Positions 9,550-20,500 of a stretch of 64,000 bases of DNA are shown in pieces (position 1 is the first letter of the stretch; every line of letters starts with the position of its first letter). The notes beneath the pieces were generated by a model. It saw nothing but the letters and a program-made list of their open reading frames with translations. It was not told the DNA's origin and searched no databases. The stretch is taken from assembly GCF_905404315.1 (NCBI RefSeq), contig NC_066301.1, forward strand, positions 4,154,001-4,218,000. The letters are read 5' to 3'. Made by a program: the position numbers and the translations under genes. The stretch is from Leptidea sinapis (lineage: Eukaryota > Arthropoda > Insecta > Lepidoptera > Pieridae).

Positions 9550-11859
9550 ATGGCCGATCAGGTTGATTCAATGTCAGACGCGGAGCTCCGCACTAAGCTT
9601 GCTGAACATGGATTCCCGGTTATGCCGATTACGGCTTCTACTAGAAAACTTTTGGTTAAAAAGCTTAAAATGGTGCTAGACAACAAAAGCAAGCCTCGCA
9701 ATAGCGTTGACAGTAAAGTTGAAAACAGAAGATCACTGGCGCGCTATTCTAGCGGTGAAGAATCCGATTTAGACTCTAGTAGTGTGAAGGATAAACGTGG
9801 TAGACGAGTCACAACGGGCAGTGCTATGCTACCTCCTAAGTCACGACGCACCCCTGTTAAAAAAGATTCCCCAATTAAACTGGATTCTGATAAAGGATCA
9901 GAATCTGAAGAGGAGAAATCTCCAGTACGAACGCATGAAGAGGTGGAAACAGTTACAACCCGGCGTGTTACACGGACATACACTAACGATCAGGATGACT
10001 ATGAGACTGGATCAGACAGTGATGTTGATATTGACAAGAAGTCGTCAAGCCCAGTGAGGAGCAACTCCAGGTCTAGTACTTATGTGTCCAGTACACTTTC
10101 TCCCAAAAATGTTTCAACAAGTCCACCAAAAACGTCCATCTTCTCTCGCCCATCCCTTGCTACTAATTATGGCTCTTCTCTTTCTTCCTCTGACCATTTA
10201 AATTCAATTCGATCTAGGCTCGGCTTACCTACTTCTTTAGCAGATAGACCATCAAGTAGTTATTCTTCCAATTTCTCATCCTCAACTACCTATCAGCCTA
10301 CAAACAGTACCTATCTTCCTCCAACATCTCAGCCTGAGGTGGAATCTCCATATCTAAGTAATTTTACAAGGCGATTGTCAGCTTTAAAGTCAGACCCACC
10401 AAAAACTTCATTTATTGATAGGGAGCCAACAAATGGTGGTGCAACACTTCGTCGGTCATATGTAACAGGAGTGTCGAGAGCAGATGCTATTAATTACAAA
10501 ACAGCAAATGATAAAAATTTTTTGAAAAATAATCTTGTATCTCTTGCCCTGGTTGCATTAGTTGCACTTTTTTTTTTTTGCTTATTTTTCCTGTATATAG
10601 TTAAGAGAAATGATATTACATCTGTAGCAGATGATCAGAATAGTGATATTCCAATATGTCAATTAAATATCCCAGGAAATAGACCTGGCATAAATTGTGT
10701 TCCCAAACAGCAAGTCAGCTTAGCTAAAAATTTATTGACAATCATTCATCCAGAATTAACCTCGAGAGCAGCAGCTTATAAATGTGGCAAGCCTGGTGCT
10801 GTACCTTACATGACCGAGAGTGAAATAATTGACATGGCTCGTGCAAAAGCAAACTTTTTTGATATTACTCAATGTAGGACGGATTTGAACAACTTACAAG
10901 TACTTCTTGTCCATAACCCAAGATGGGGAATCAATGTTGTCCAACTTAAGAACTTATACACAAGGGATGTTGAATACATCAACCTTCTATCAACCGATGT
11001 TATTGTACAGCAGAGAAACAAAGGAAGTGTTGCATTAGTTCTATCAGATCCATCCACTCCTATCTCTTGTCTGTTTGTTAACACTCTGTACTCTGCTGGA
11101 ACTACTGTCATCATCATTGGGATCATTGCTGCAGTCGTCCTTGGTACGCAAAGAATGTATAAATTATATCTCAACTATCAAAAAAAGAAAAGTGAGGAGA
11201 TCTATTCAATGGTTGAACAAATCATTGATGTAATATCACATGAGACTGAAGATAGTGGTGAGCCATACATATCTGTTGGACATGTCAGAGATACTCTAAT
11301 ATCTCCACAAAATAGAGAAAAAATGGCGTCAACTTGGGATGCAGCTGTCAAGTTTATACAGAAAAATGAGAGTCGTGTTCGTATGGAAGTGCAATCTGTT
11401 GATGGGGAGGATTGTCAAGTTTGGAAATGGGTTGCATCCCACAGCAGCCCGAAAAGAAGCACATCTTGGCAGGGACAGGCATTTGAAACTCAAGAAGGCT
11501 CTGTAAACAACCTCACTGTATCACCCACACCATGCTTGAAGATTCGTCATATGTTTGACAAAAATGACACAAATCCCAACTTGGTAAAGATCATTCAAGA
11601 TGTCATTCTTGAAAAATGTGAGCATTGTAACATTCTGCATATCGACATAGAGAGAATGTCATGTTGTGTATATGTCAAATGCGCAACACCTGCGGATGCT
11701 GGGGTAGTATACAAGAGCCTACATGGATGGTGGTATGAAGGTCGACTCATTACAGTGAAGTATTTGCGATTGGAACGTTACATGCAAAGATATCCCAACT
11801 CCCCATCATCTGGACCCTATTTAAAACTTTCTCGGCCAAAAAGAACCTGGGATGAGTAA
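9550..11859 (+). CDS. MAN1: MAN1/LEMD3-type inner nuclear membrane protein
   Basis: A 769-aa protein encoded in one exon. Residues ~5-45 form a LEM domain (SDAELRTKLAEHGFPVMP...), the fold that binds barrier-to-autointegration factor (BAF). A long Ser/Pro-rich nucleoplasmic linker follows. There are two membrane segments, ~328-351 and ~517-535, with the ~165-residue Cys-containing loop between them in the lumen. After the second segment come the MAN1-Src1p-C-terminal (MSC) winged-helix region (SEEIYSMVEQIIDVI...) and, at ~660-755, a UHM/RRM-like fold. In the family, MAN1 tethers chromatin and lamins to the inner nuclear membrane and damps BMP/activin signalling by binding R-SMADs. The start is chosen because the LEM domain begins at once and the ATG has A at -3 and G at +4. 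The protein is in the size range of insect and vertebrate MAN1 proteins. No break was seen. Confidence 0.95.
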   Translation: MADQVDSMSDAELRTKLAEHGFPVMPITASTRKLLVKKLKMVLDNKSKPRNSVDSKVENRRSLARYSSGEESDLDSSSVKDKRGRRVTTGSAMLPPKSRRTPVKKDSPIKLDSDKGSESEEEKSPVRTHEEVETVTTRRVTRTYTNDQDDYETGSDSDVDIDKKSSSPVRSNSRSSTYVSSTLSPKNVSTSPPKTSIFSRPSLATNYGSSLSSSDHLNSIRSRLGLPTSLADRPSSSYSSNFSSSTTYQPTNSTYLPPTSQPEVESPYLSNFTRRLSALKSDPPKTSFIDREPTNGGATLRRSYVTGVSRADAINYKTANDKNFLKNNLVSLALVALVALFFFCLFFLYIVKRNDITSVADDQNSDIPICQLNIPGNRPGINCVPKQQVSLAKNLLTIIHPELTSRAAAYKCGKPGAVPYMTESEIIDMARAKANFFDITQCRTDLNNLQVLLVHNPRWGINVVQLKNLYTRDVEYINLLSTDVIVQQRNKGSVALVLSDPSTPISCLFVNTLYSAGTTVIIIGIIAAVVLGTQRMYKLYLNYQKKKSEEIYSMVEQIIDVISHETEDSGEPYISVGHVRDTLISPQNREKMASTWDAAVKFIQKNESRVRMEVQSVDGEDCQVWKWVASHSSPKRSTSWQGQAFETQEGSVNNLTVSPTPCLKIRHMFDKNDTNPNLVKIIQDVILEKCEHCNILHIDIERMSCCVYVKCATPADAGVVYKSLHGWWYEGRLITVKYLRLERYMQRYPNSPSSGPYLKLSRPKRTWDE

Positions 11860-12420
11860 AAATGAATATATAACTTTAACTATTTATTTTTTGCCTTAAA
11901 ACCTTATAGACTTATCACGGCCTTTATTGTTGAGTGTTGTTAATAGATAAATAGCAAATGTACTCCATAGGAACTCAAACCTTATGATATTTTTGAACCC
12001 ATAATAAACTATCCGCATAATACCCAAAACAAATGTGCATTTGAATTGTCTATGTTATATATTTTATAAGAAAAATAATTGTCTACATATTGAATGTATA
12101 ACTAATTCATGTTTTAGCTATTAAGGTCCCACAATGTTGTACTTTGTAAATATTTGACATCACAAAATTGATTTATCCATAAAGTGATGACTCACAAAAG
12201 TTATTGGAATTTATTGTTTGAACAAAGTGTTTCATAGTGTTTAACATTAACATTAATTGGTGTAATGTAAGGGAAAGTGTCTATGTGAAAGGCACAATAA
12301 AAAAAAATTCTAATTTTGTGTTATTTTTAAGATTGACATTATTTTTTTAAGTATTCTAACCAATTCATTTATTAATTTAGCATTACTTTTGGATTGATTT
12401 TCACTTTGAATAAATAAATA
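11860..12420 (+). other. MAN1 3' UTR region with poly(A) signals
   Basis: AATAAA-type signals occur at about 12003-12008, 12293-12299 and 12408-12420. Which is used cannot be told from sequence. Confidence 0.5.
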
Positions 12421-12925
12421 AATAAGACAAATGGTTATGGTTTTATTTGGGTCACATAATATTTATATTCCTTATTTTAATAGCAATAAGTAAATAAATA
12501 ACTAAAGATCAGTAAGAAGGCCATTCTTAGTTAGTTTTACATTAGAAGCAAGATTTAGAAAAAAAAAACACATGCTTTAAATTTCTTTGTTTTCGTTAAT
12601 GAAATGAAATTTTATTTGCAGGAAATATTGTACTTGATGTTAACATAATATTATTTATAATCCAATATGTTTCGTCAATTGACATGCAAAATATATTACA
12701 AAATTGTCTAAACACTACTGTTATACCGAAACATGTCGGATTTCACAATGCTATCATTAATATGTATAAAATTAAAATTTAAAGACATTATAATATGAGA
12801 CGTTAATTCTGTCCTATGTGATGTAACGTGCACTGATATTTTTAAAATTATGATAAACCAGATTCCATTACTGTATATTACCTGTACTGTAAATGAACAA
12901 ATGAAAAAATTTTGTTTAAAATCCG
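12421..12925. other. No gene recognised
   Basis: AT-rich; a 'gaaatgaaattttattt' block at about 12600 resembles the 3' end of a LINE seen at 43920. The - strand frame 12708-12992 has no recognisable domain. Confidence 0.35.
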
Positions 12926-13190
12926 TAGTCCATACTCGACTATACGAATGACATACCGCCAGTGACCAAGTTTGGAAAATCAAAAATTGCACGTCTCATA
13001 GTATTCACATTTTCCGAATATTCTAAGGTGAGGAAAAAAATATGTATAATAAAAAAAGATCCGGTAATTTTTTCGACCAATTTCTCGGTCTGAAGACTTG
13101 TGTTGTAGAAAATGCCTTTCACAACCATACACGTACTATCCGGGTGGTGCCAAACGAACAGCAACGCCGGGCTTCGGGCGGCAGTTAACT
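12926..13190 (+). other. Unassigned coding-like island, part 1
   Basis: One + frame from an AG at about 12927 stays open past a possible donor (TCTAAG|GTGAGG at 13026/13027) to 13092, and reads IPPVTKFGKSKIARLIVF. A second + frame (about 13057-13190, GLKTCVVENAFHNHT) ends in TAA. A - frame 12940-13164 is open too. The three cannot all be real. Composition is more GC-rich than the flanks. I do not recognise the product. Confidence 0.25.
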
Positions 13191-13222
13191 AACCTGATAC
13201 TGCTATAAAAAAAAGCTAGATA

Positions 13223-13310
13223 ATGCCGGAGGTAGAAAATGACCACCACTACCCGTTATCTTTTAGCACCGACATTTACTTTAAGACCGGAAACTGGCTT
13301 AGATGCCTGG
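13223..13310 (+). CDS. Candidate first coding exon, unknown protein
   Basis: Starts MPEVENDHHYPLSFSTDIYF and runs 29 codons plus one base to a possible donor (CTGG|GTTAAG). Joining it to the exon-like stretch 13571-13710 keeps frame (phase 1 to phase 1). No family is recognised. The donor is weak and no further exon was found, so this may be chance or an old transposon. Confidence 0.3.
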
Positions 13311-13570
13311 GTTAAGAGAAAGACAATCACCCCAATCCTACGGTGGAGACCGCGCCGAAAGGTTGCAGTCCATACTCGTGGGAACAAAATATGAATGATT
13401 CAATTAATAAAAAAACCGAAAATAAAAACTATAAACCATATATTCAACAAGTGTTAATGATAATGGAATGATAGACTACGAGCTTGAACAAAGAGATACA
13501 GACAGACCTCAAGTATTCAATGTCTCACCCTGACATATTAATTCAGCAGTCCATTAAAACTCACCCCCAG

Positions 13571-13710
13571 GTGGCAACGAGTGCCAACTACTAAGAAAAG
13601 AGGACTCGGCCCCTCTTCCTCCACGTACACAGACAGGAAACAAATTCACTGGATCCGGAGGACGTTCTAATAAGCCACCATCAATAGTCTGTACAGAATC
13701 GACGATGTCG
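13571..13710 (+). CDS. Candidate coding exon, unknown proline-rich protein
   Basis: 140 bp between a good acceptor (ACCCCCAG) and a good donor (GTGAGT). One frame is open throughout and reads GNECQLLRKEDSAPLPPRT and then a Gly/Ser/Pro-rich stretch. It starts in the phase left by 13223-13310 and ends in phase 0. The downstream exon was not located before the repeats at 13.85 kb. The product is not recognised. Confidence 0.35.
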
Positions 13711-13849
13711 GTGAGTTCAGTTAATTAATAGAAACAATTTTACCATCCAGTCACTTTAAACTAGAAATTGTTAACAAGAACCTCTTAGCGCCTCATGGTC
13801 AATTCAGCAGAAAATGACAAAAAAAAAAAAAGATTTAGTTAGACAAAAA

Positions 13850-13965
13850 GGATTAATATGGCTGGCACACCTTAGATTAAGGATTGGTCTCCGCTGCGCT
13901 CCAACTAAATGCCGCACTACCTAACAACAATAGCTTTTTTATTACGGCAACTATTAGATGCTTGT
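13850..13965 (+). repeat. Repeat family L, copy 1
   Basis: Shares with 39580-39665 (inverted there) the blocks 'aagattaaggattggtctcc', 'ctccaactaaat' and 'gcttttttattacggcaact'. A related piece with 'tagttggagcgca' lies at about 14150-14235. It looks like a small MITE, but the borders are not defined. Confidence 0.5.
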
Positions 13966-14511
13966 ATGTGGCATCTTGACACTCAATGGCATCTTTCAAA
14001 TTTTGTAACATACGCTTCGTGTTATTTTACATTGAAATTAATTTAAATACAGAATAATTACTGATGATATGTGATCCCAGTGTCTTTCTTATTTCTTGTA
14101 GAAAATATGGGACGTCAATGTCACACATTGTTCGAGACTGGCTCGAAAACGCCCACTTGGGTGTGGTATTGTTGCCGCACTTTGCTACTACGCCAGCGGT
14201 ACCTAGTTGGAGCGCATTCTTACTCTAAGCGGCACACATTTACAAGAAAAGAAAGAAAATCCTTGAGAATTGTCATCAAAAACCTACACTATACAATACC
14301 TCATGATGCTATTGTGATAAATATATAGCTACTTACATTGTCCTCCAAAGCCGTCTTGAAGGTTTGTCTGAGGGAACAACAGTCTTATGTAACGAAAAAT
14401 AAACATGTTAGCAACAAATACCAATTTAAAAAAATATTTATAAGTTATTTATATTAGGCCTGATTCTTATATCCTCGAGCAAGCCATAGAGTAAGAGTAG
14501 TAATCATACAA
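13966..14511. other. No gene recognised
   Basis: Contains the family L-like piece near 14150-14235. The + frame 14071-14328 overlaps it and lacks recognisable domains. Confidence 0.35.
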
Positions 14512-14770
14512 GCCTAATATTCGCCAGTGGATACTGTTCTAGTTTTATGGCCTTGACTTACCAGCTAGACTTTGTTCCCGATTACCATGGTGTTTAATTA
14601 ATACTAAACATTTATGTTTTAAACCTACGGGAAGTATTTTACATTGATAATTGATTAGTGTCTATTATATATATTGATTCCACAAAGTCGCTGTGCGAGG
14701 CAAGTAACTAGGTACCTACTTGCAAAACTTGCATTTGTAGAATGCACGAAGTCAATGTGATGCAGGTAGG
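14512..14770 (+). repeat. Repeat family M, copy 1
   Basis: Matches the inverse of 22725-22925 over 'aatattcgcc.gtggata', 'acttaccagc', 'ttacattgataat', 'attccacaaag' and 'caagtaa.taggta.ctactt'. The two copies differ in the middle, where the intronic copy has a perfect hairpin. Confidence 0.55.
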
Positions 14771-15000
14771 ATCTTAGCATTTTGACTTAATGTCCGTTGG
14801 TGGAATTCAGTTGCTGGTATCAACCCGAAAAGCTCCTCTAAGCACCCCTTGGATATATACTTACACATCTTCTACAAGATGCAGCGAGAACCCACATCTC
14901 TCCGCAACGCCAGAGAATCAAGTTGATCGGAGATGACTTGATCGAGACCTTCTTCGGTGTATGCGGTCAACTGGAAGAAGCTCGTAAAATCTAGCGATAG
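14771..15000 (-). mobile_element. Jockey-like LINE fragment (subfamily of 41480-43340)
   Basis: Resembles 41775-41960 through 'tgtccg.tggtggaattc', 'atcaacccgaa.agctcct', 'gaacccacatctct' and 'gatcggagatg'. On the - strand it encodes a broken C-terminal stretch of the element. Confidence 0.6.
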
Positions 15001-15039
15001 GACGTAGTGTTGTCACTATTAGTATGAAATGTTGTCTAA

Positions 15040-15475
15040 TGTTAACACCAGGAACAGACTTAAACTAATAATGCCTACTACTCGGTTAAGTCGAGTTAGT
15101 AAGTCTTTAGTGGGGCGATGTATACGCTTTTACAACAAGATCCCAGAAAATGTTCAAAACAAAAGTAGGTATTACGTTATTAAAAAAATTGTATAACATA
15201 AATGACTTTCTCAATGATGATGAGGAATCTGTGGTAGATTGGGAATGGAGCGATTGCCCTCAGCCTATTAAATAATAAGGTTGATTGTACAATATTACTT
15301 TGTACCTAAACATATTTTTATTGATGGAAAAAAAAGCCCTGAGAAGGACGGGCGCACCAAACCCTGAGTTTGTTGTCAGGTCTGAGGCATTCTTTTGGAA
15401 TGGGTGGTAGTTTTAGACTTTCAATAAGTGATGTCACATCCTATTTCGAATAAAAATATTTGAATTTGAATACTT
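15040..15475 (+). mobile_element. CR1/Jockey-like LINE 3' end
   Basis: The + frame near 15083-15160 reads RLSRVSKSLVGRCIRFYNK, followed by IPENVQN. This is the conserved C-terminal end of an insect LINE, and a related version occurs at 27996-28412. A 3' UTR follows and ends '...aataaaaatatttgaatttgaat' at about 15470. It is 5'-truncated and frame-shifted after 15160. Confidence 0.6.
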
Positions 15476-15689
15476 CACCGCCATCCACACCCTTCCCACC
15501 GGAATACAAGAGCTCAAGGGCATGTAGTTGTGTTTTATGTTTTGCTTTGTTCCTCTCATTCAACTATAACCTATTTTCAACTATAGCTATAATAATAAAC
15601 CTCATAATATGCACAACTAGTTTCTAATAACCATAAAAAAGGGCTAGGTATGTATAATAGCTCTTAATAGTTATTTTCATTATTATAAC
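15476..15689. other. No gene recognised
   Basis: AT-rich spacer between two LINE 3' ends. Confidence 0.3.
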
Positions 15690-16130
15690 ACTAGAAATAA
15701 GGGATTGCTTGTAACTAATTCTAGTAGGCTTTATAAGATACATAAATGCTTTAAGGGTAAATGTATACACTTCTATAATAAAGTCCCAGCCACTATTCAG
15801 GCATTATCTATAAATAAATTTAAATGTTTCATAAAAAAAAATGGCTCCGTCGTAAATCCTATTACTCTACAGCTGAATATCTAAATGATCGGACAGCCTG
15901 GGACTAGATTGTGATTATTTTATAGCGATAGAAATGACTGTACAATATTGTATATTTTTATTGAAAAGAGCGCAAAAAAATAATGCTGGGAGAGTTTCTT
16001 GCGCCGCTTCTTAGCTCTCAGAGCGCCATTTGTTTCCGAAGCGGTAGTAGTATCTAGTAGCTATTAGAAATGATATCAAAAAGAATTCAAAAGTAATCAA
16101 TTTTGAGAAAATAAATGACTTTTAGCTACG
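15690..16130 (+). mobile_element. LINE family C 3' end, copy 1
   Basis: Nearly the reverse complement of 27720-28110: shared blocks include 'cacttctataataaagtccc', 'gatcggacagcctgggacta', 'tgactgtacaatattgtata', 'gggagagtttcttgcgccgc' and 'ccgaagcggtagtagtatct'. The coding end (FYNKVPATIQALS) is visible at about 15765. 5'-truncated. Confidence 0.75.
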
Positions 16131-16164
16131 TAAAAATCAAACAAAACAAAGTTACTAACATAAT

Positions 16165-16268
16165 ACGACTAATGACGTGGCAGGCGAGGATCGAACCGGG
16201 GACGCTAGTGAGAGGGGGCAGGGCGTATCAATTACCATAAGCTGAACGTCCTGCTCGTCTTTTCATAA
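16165..16268 (-). repeat. tRNA-like B-box joined to family A end fragment
   Basis: On the - strand, about 50 bp of family A (including gacgttcagcttatggtaat) run into a tRNA-like 3' half with the strong B-box GGTTCGATCC at about 16184-16193. No pairing acceptor stem is found, so this is a SINE-like relic, not a tRNA gene. Confidence 0.4.
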
Positions 16269-16324
16269 AAAAAGTCAATGTTTTTTTAGTTTACATTATG
16301 TCAAACGATGTGTGCTTCCCAATA

Positions 16325-16630
16325 AGAGCATTTTATGAGCGTACGGGCACCTGGTGTTAAGTGATCACCGCCGACCAAAATCTCTTGCAACACCAGAGGA
16401 ATCACATGAGCGTTGTCGGCCTTTAAGGACGCGCTTTTTTTGAAGTTACCCTTTGTTGTATCGTCCTGGAAACACCACACAAGGAAGTTAATTTCACAGC
16501 TTTGTAAAACCGCACTGTGGAGAACGGCCTTTCCAGATGGTGGGGATGATATCTTAATCTATGGCGAGTCGCGCGAAGGTGAATTTAGCGGCAGGAATCA
16601 GATGAAACAGCTCTTCGGAACACAATATAA
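16325..16630 (-). mobile_element. Jockey-like LINE 3' fragment
   Basis: Same 3' segment as at 7727 and 25545, with the 'cacctggtgttaagtgatca' and 'ccgccgaccaaaatctcttg' blocks. On the - strand it encodes remnants of the C-terminus with a deletion in the RSFLPRTTKL region. Frames are broken. Confidence 0.7.
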
Positions 16631-16854
16631 AATATTTAAAAAAGTCAAATAAAACATTAAAAATAACTTATTTTTATTATTATATATATTTAGGTACATA
16701 AAATAAGCAGCGCGTACATCACATTTATAATCGTTTTAACAATAGAATGCAAATATTCAGTTTTTGTTCAAATTTTGTGCCAATTGTCTTTTGGCAGAAT
16801 CTTTCAAAAGAGGTGCGTTCCGTTTTGTTTCGAGAATAATACGAACGCATTCGA

Positions 16855-17270
16855 TTGAAGTGTCATTCTGTTTGCGCCGAATATTTCGTTAACAAAACAA
16901 GTGAATTTAGTAAATCAAATTCTAGTGAAATATGTATATATTTTACACTTTGCGGTGTTGACCGAGCTAACTGCGAGCTGTGTAATAATGAATATTCTAA
17001 TAAAGGAAGAACTACAACTGCTATGAAAACTCATTTGAAGGCAATGCGCATAAAACCAAGCTTTCCAAATTAGAAAAATGTGAAAAACGAAAACACGATG
17101 CATCTTAAACACTTGAACTGGCATCATCTTCCCATCAGATATCGCTTCAAGAATGTGTCGATAAAACTATACCTACATTGGGATAATAAATCTTTGAATA
17201 CATTGGCAATTGAAAAGTAAATAAGTGAAACGGTTGCGATGGAAGATAAATTGGAAGTTTACGCGTTAGA
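16855..17270 (+). pseudogene. hAT transposase N-terminal relic with BED zinc finger
   Basis: The frame 16855-17073 reads CELCNNEYSNKGRTTTAM followed by KTHLKA. The C-x2-C...H pattern and the wording are those of BED zinc fingers at the N-terminus of hAT transposases and hAT-derived host proteins. After a frameshift at about 17040 the similarity continues (LSKLEKCEKRKHDAS, ...HQISLQECVDKTIP). Most of the hAT catalytic domain is absent. The relic ends within about 30 bp of the BCKDHB stop codon, on the opposite strand, so the BCKDHB 3' UTR is probably made of it. Confidence 0.6.
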
Positions 17271-17291
17271 GAATATTCGTTACATTAGTAG

Positions 17292-17519
17292 CTAGTAGTC
17301 CAGCAGCTTGACCAGGTCGTCGTAGAGTCGTTCCCGGGTGGGCAGGTAGAAGGGCTCGAACACGTGCGGGAAGGGAGTGTCCCAGCCGCACGCGCGGGCC
17401 ACGGGCGCCTCCAGGTGGAGGAAGCATTCGTTCTGCACGGCGGCCGCCACCTCTGCACCGAATCCACCTGTCAGTGGAGCCTCGTGGCTTACGAGGCAGC
17501 GTCCGGTTTTCTTCACGGA
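17292..17519 (-). CDS. BCKDHB: BCKDHB exon 7 (terminal)
   Basis: 228 bp including the TAG stop. It encodes SVKKTGRCLVSHEAPLTGGF to the C-terminus ...LYDDLVKLLDY. Acceptor AACTGTTTCAG. Much higher in G+C than the flanking introns. Confidence 0.95.
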   Translation of the reverse strand, partial: SVKKTGRCLVSHEAPLTGGFGAEVAAAVQNECFLHLEAPVARACGWDTPFPHVFEPFYLPTRERLYDDLVKLLDY

Positions 17520-20500
17520 CTGAAACAGTTAACAAATTATTCAGAACAAGCCTTCTAGCTGCTACAGTTATTACCTTAGGCGCCATCTCCACGAGCGACA
17601 GAATCGCAGCGATATCGTCGAGCCACGTATTTCTATATATTCTCTATGAACGCGTCTCCACGCGGCGATGTTATGCGACGAGTGGTAGTGTGCATGTAAT
17701 ATAGATACGACGACGTATCTAACCGCGGTATCAGCGCGTTCGCCGCAGAACATGGCGGTCTCGCAGCGAGCACAACGCATCGTCAAGAAAATGAGACGAT
17801 TCCGTTACGAGTCGTTGCGGACACGCTGTCTTGCAAGGAATCTTCACGAGTCGTGACGATACGTTGGCGGAATAAATGCTCGGTCGTGGAAATTACCCGA
17901 CGATAAACGCGCGGACTCGTCGCGATTCTCTCGCTCGTGGAGGCAGCGCCTTACTAGTCAACTCTTTAGGTACATAGTTGTCTAAGTATGGTACCAGTAT
18001 GAAATGTTTGTAGCTTGCTGAGTCGCTCAAATATTATAAGACGTTTGTTAATGGCGTTTATTAAGTCGGCGTTGTTAATTTTTATCAGAGAAGTGAAATC
18101 AATATATTTCGCATTAAGTTTACAATAATCGTAATATGTAGATAACTGTATAAGTTTCGAATGTCGAACTACAAACTTTTTTTGCAGAATATTTAATTAA
18201 ATTTGTTTTCTCACCTTATTTTAAAGTATTTATATGTTTAAATATATGTTTAAAATTACAACAACACAAAGAGCAATGGATCGAAGCATCCTAAACCTAA
18301 GGAAAATACAAAAAATTAAAAGCGAGATTATAAGAAAGAAAACCAAGCTTTCAGATGCTCTTGAGTATGCTTTAAAGCAAAAATGGCAGTGGGTTGGACA
18401 TATCTGTAGAGTAAAAGACAAAAGATGGACACTGAAGATAACAAAATGGCAAGGGCCGATAAGAAAAAGACAAGTCGGAAGACCCAAGAGACGGTGGATC
18501 GACGACATAAAAGAGATAGCGGGAAAGGAATGGATGAAAACAGGACAGGATAGAGAACAATGGAAAAATATGGAGGAGGCTTTTACCCGAAAGGGGTCCG
18601 AATTAAACCAATAAGTAGCATTAATTTTACTAACTTAGTTTACTTTTGAATTAACTGTTTTAATTTAAGTTTAAAATCTTATTTAAGTATACAAAAACAA
18701 AATGTAACAAGTGATTCGGAATAAACAAAGCTTAATTAAAAAAACATGTTTAAAGTGAGTGTTTTTTTTTAATTTAATCGTGCTGATTTACTGATGCATT
18801 GATATAAGCGTGTATTGGCGCATCGCTACGTATTACGAAATTGTCAATTAGATTATTTGCCAAACTTCATCTCCCTGCATCGTTAATTGAAAATTCTAAC
18901 CTCTCCTTTTTTGTAGTCTTTCCGTCTGTAACCTAACTGTCGAACTATTCAATGATGAAATTGGTATCTATCTAAAGACAATAGAGAAAGGTGAGATTGC
19001 AAATTTTGGCAAAATACAGAATTTTTTGTTGTTTGGGTAACATTTAGAAATACTTTATGGGGCAATGGAGCCAGGGTAACTCGCGCCACCAGATTTATTT
19101 CCTCACGGACTTTTGCCACCCATCATTTAACAAATCAATGAGTAAGAACTATGGATACTCACGTCGCACACGGTTGTCTGGTCCCAGGGCAGTATGGAGC
19201 ACAGGTCGATCACGTCACAGTGCGCGCCCAGCCGTTCCCGTGCCAGGTCCGCCACCTCCAGAGCCACGTGCACCTGGGTCCCCCACGACACCAGAGTGGC
19301 TGCATCACCTACACACCAGACATATTTTTACTGTAGAACTATTCGAACTTCGATATACAATCTCCTACTTTCTCGAAGACCACATTCAACGGACAGATAG
19401 TAATAGACTACAGAAGACCATAATATTCTACTCAAGAGCTCTCTATAATCTCTCTCTACGATCTATTGCAGTTCCGGCGGGCAACATGCAGTGTAATTTG
19501 GTGACTACCAGATTTGGTGTTTCTAAAGTTCACATGAGGTTTTTATTGTAACAATAAGGGACGAGACGAGCAGGACGTCCAGCTGATGGTATTTGATACG
19601 CCCTGCTCATTAGAACTTGTTAAGTCTAATTTGCCCAGTAATTTCACTAGCTACGGCGCCCTTCAGATCGAAACACAATAATGCTTACACGTTACTGCTT
19701 CACGACAGAAAAAGACGCCATTGTGGAACCCATAATCTAGCCGGCATCCTGTGCAAAGGAGCCTCCCACTTGTAAGTTAAAATGGCAACTAAGAAATTTT
19801 AATATAATACCGCACCTTCCCTGAGAAGTTGCGCTTTTCCGAGTGGTAAGGTGTAGCTGTCTACGGGAACCTGTTCGGTCGCTGACCGGTACAGAATCTT
19901 CGGCTCCAAGAATATGCAGGGGTCTCGATCCTGAATACATGATAGCAACAAACCCTTGGCCGCTATTGGACCGCGGGGTATCACAACCTGCAAGTTTATA
20001 ATGAAGTTATACTAAAGATATAGGAACTATATCCAGCTACCTATTTATATTTATAAGAGTCTGTATCCAGGTCTTAAAAGTTATAAAACAATTTATTTGC
20101 AAAATAAAATCTGATAGTTTAATTTCACCAAGAATTGTTTCTATACGAAAACCCATTATATCTATATTAGTTATCTTGCTCTATTACTAATACTCGCCGT
20201 AATATATATGATATAGACAAGTGAAATTTAGACAGAGTGGGTATGTGTAAAACCAAAATGGCCGACAGACAAAAATATGTGTCTTTTACAAAAATATTTA
20301 AAAACTACTGATGTTTAATTTTTTAACCATGTCACGAAACACCTCTTTTTCCATCTCGCCTCGAACTTGATTTAAATAGGTACCTATTTATACAAGCATA
20401 GTGTTCGCACTTGGACATAGTATAGGTTATTAATGTTGTAATGAATTTAAACGACAGGCAACACAATTTCAAATAACTCTGCTATTTTATATGTCGAACC

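Noticed and set aside
9744..9983. - strand frame inside MAN1 and the + frame 9797-10057
   Set aside because: Shadows of the MAN1 coding region.
16855..17073. BED-finger frame as a functional host gene
   Set aside because: Frame breaks after the finger and the following similarity is hAT transposase decay.
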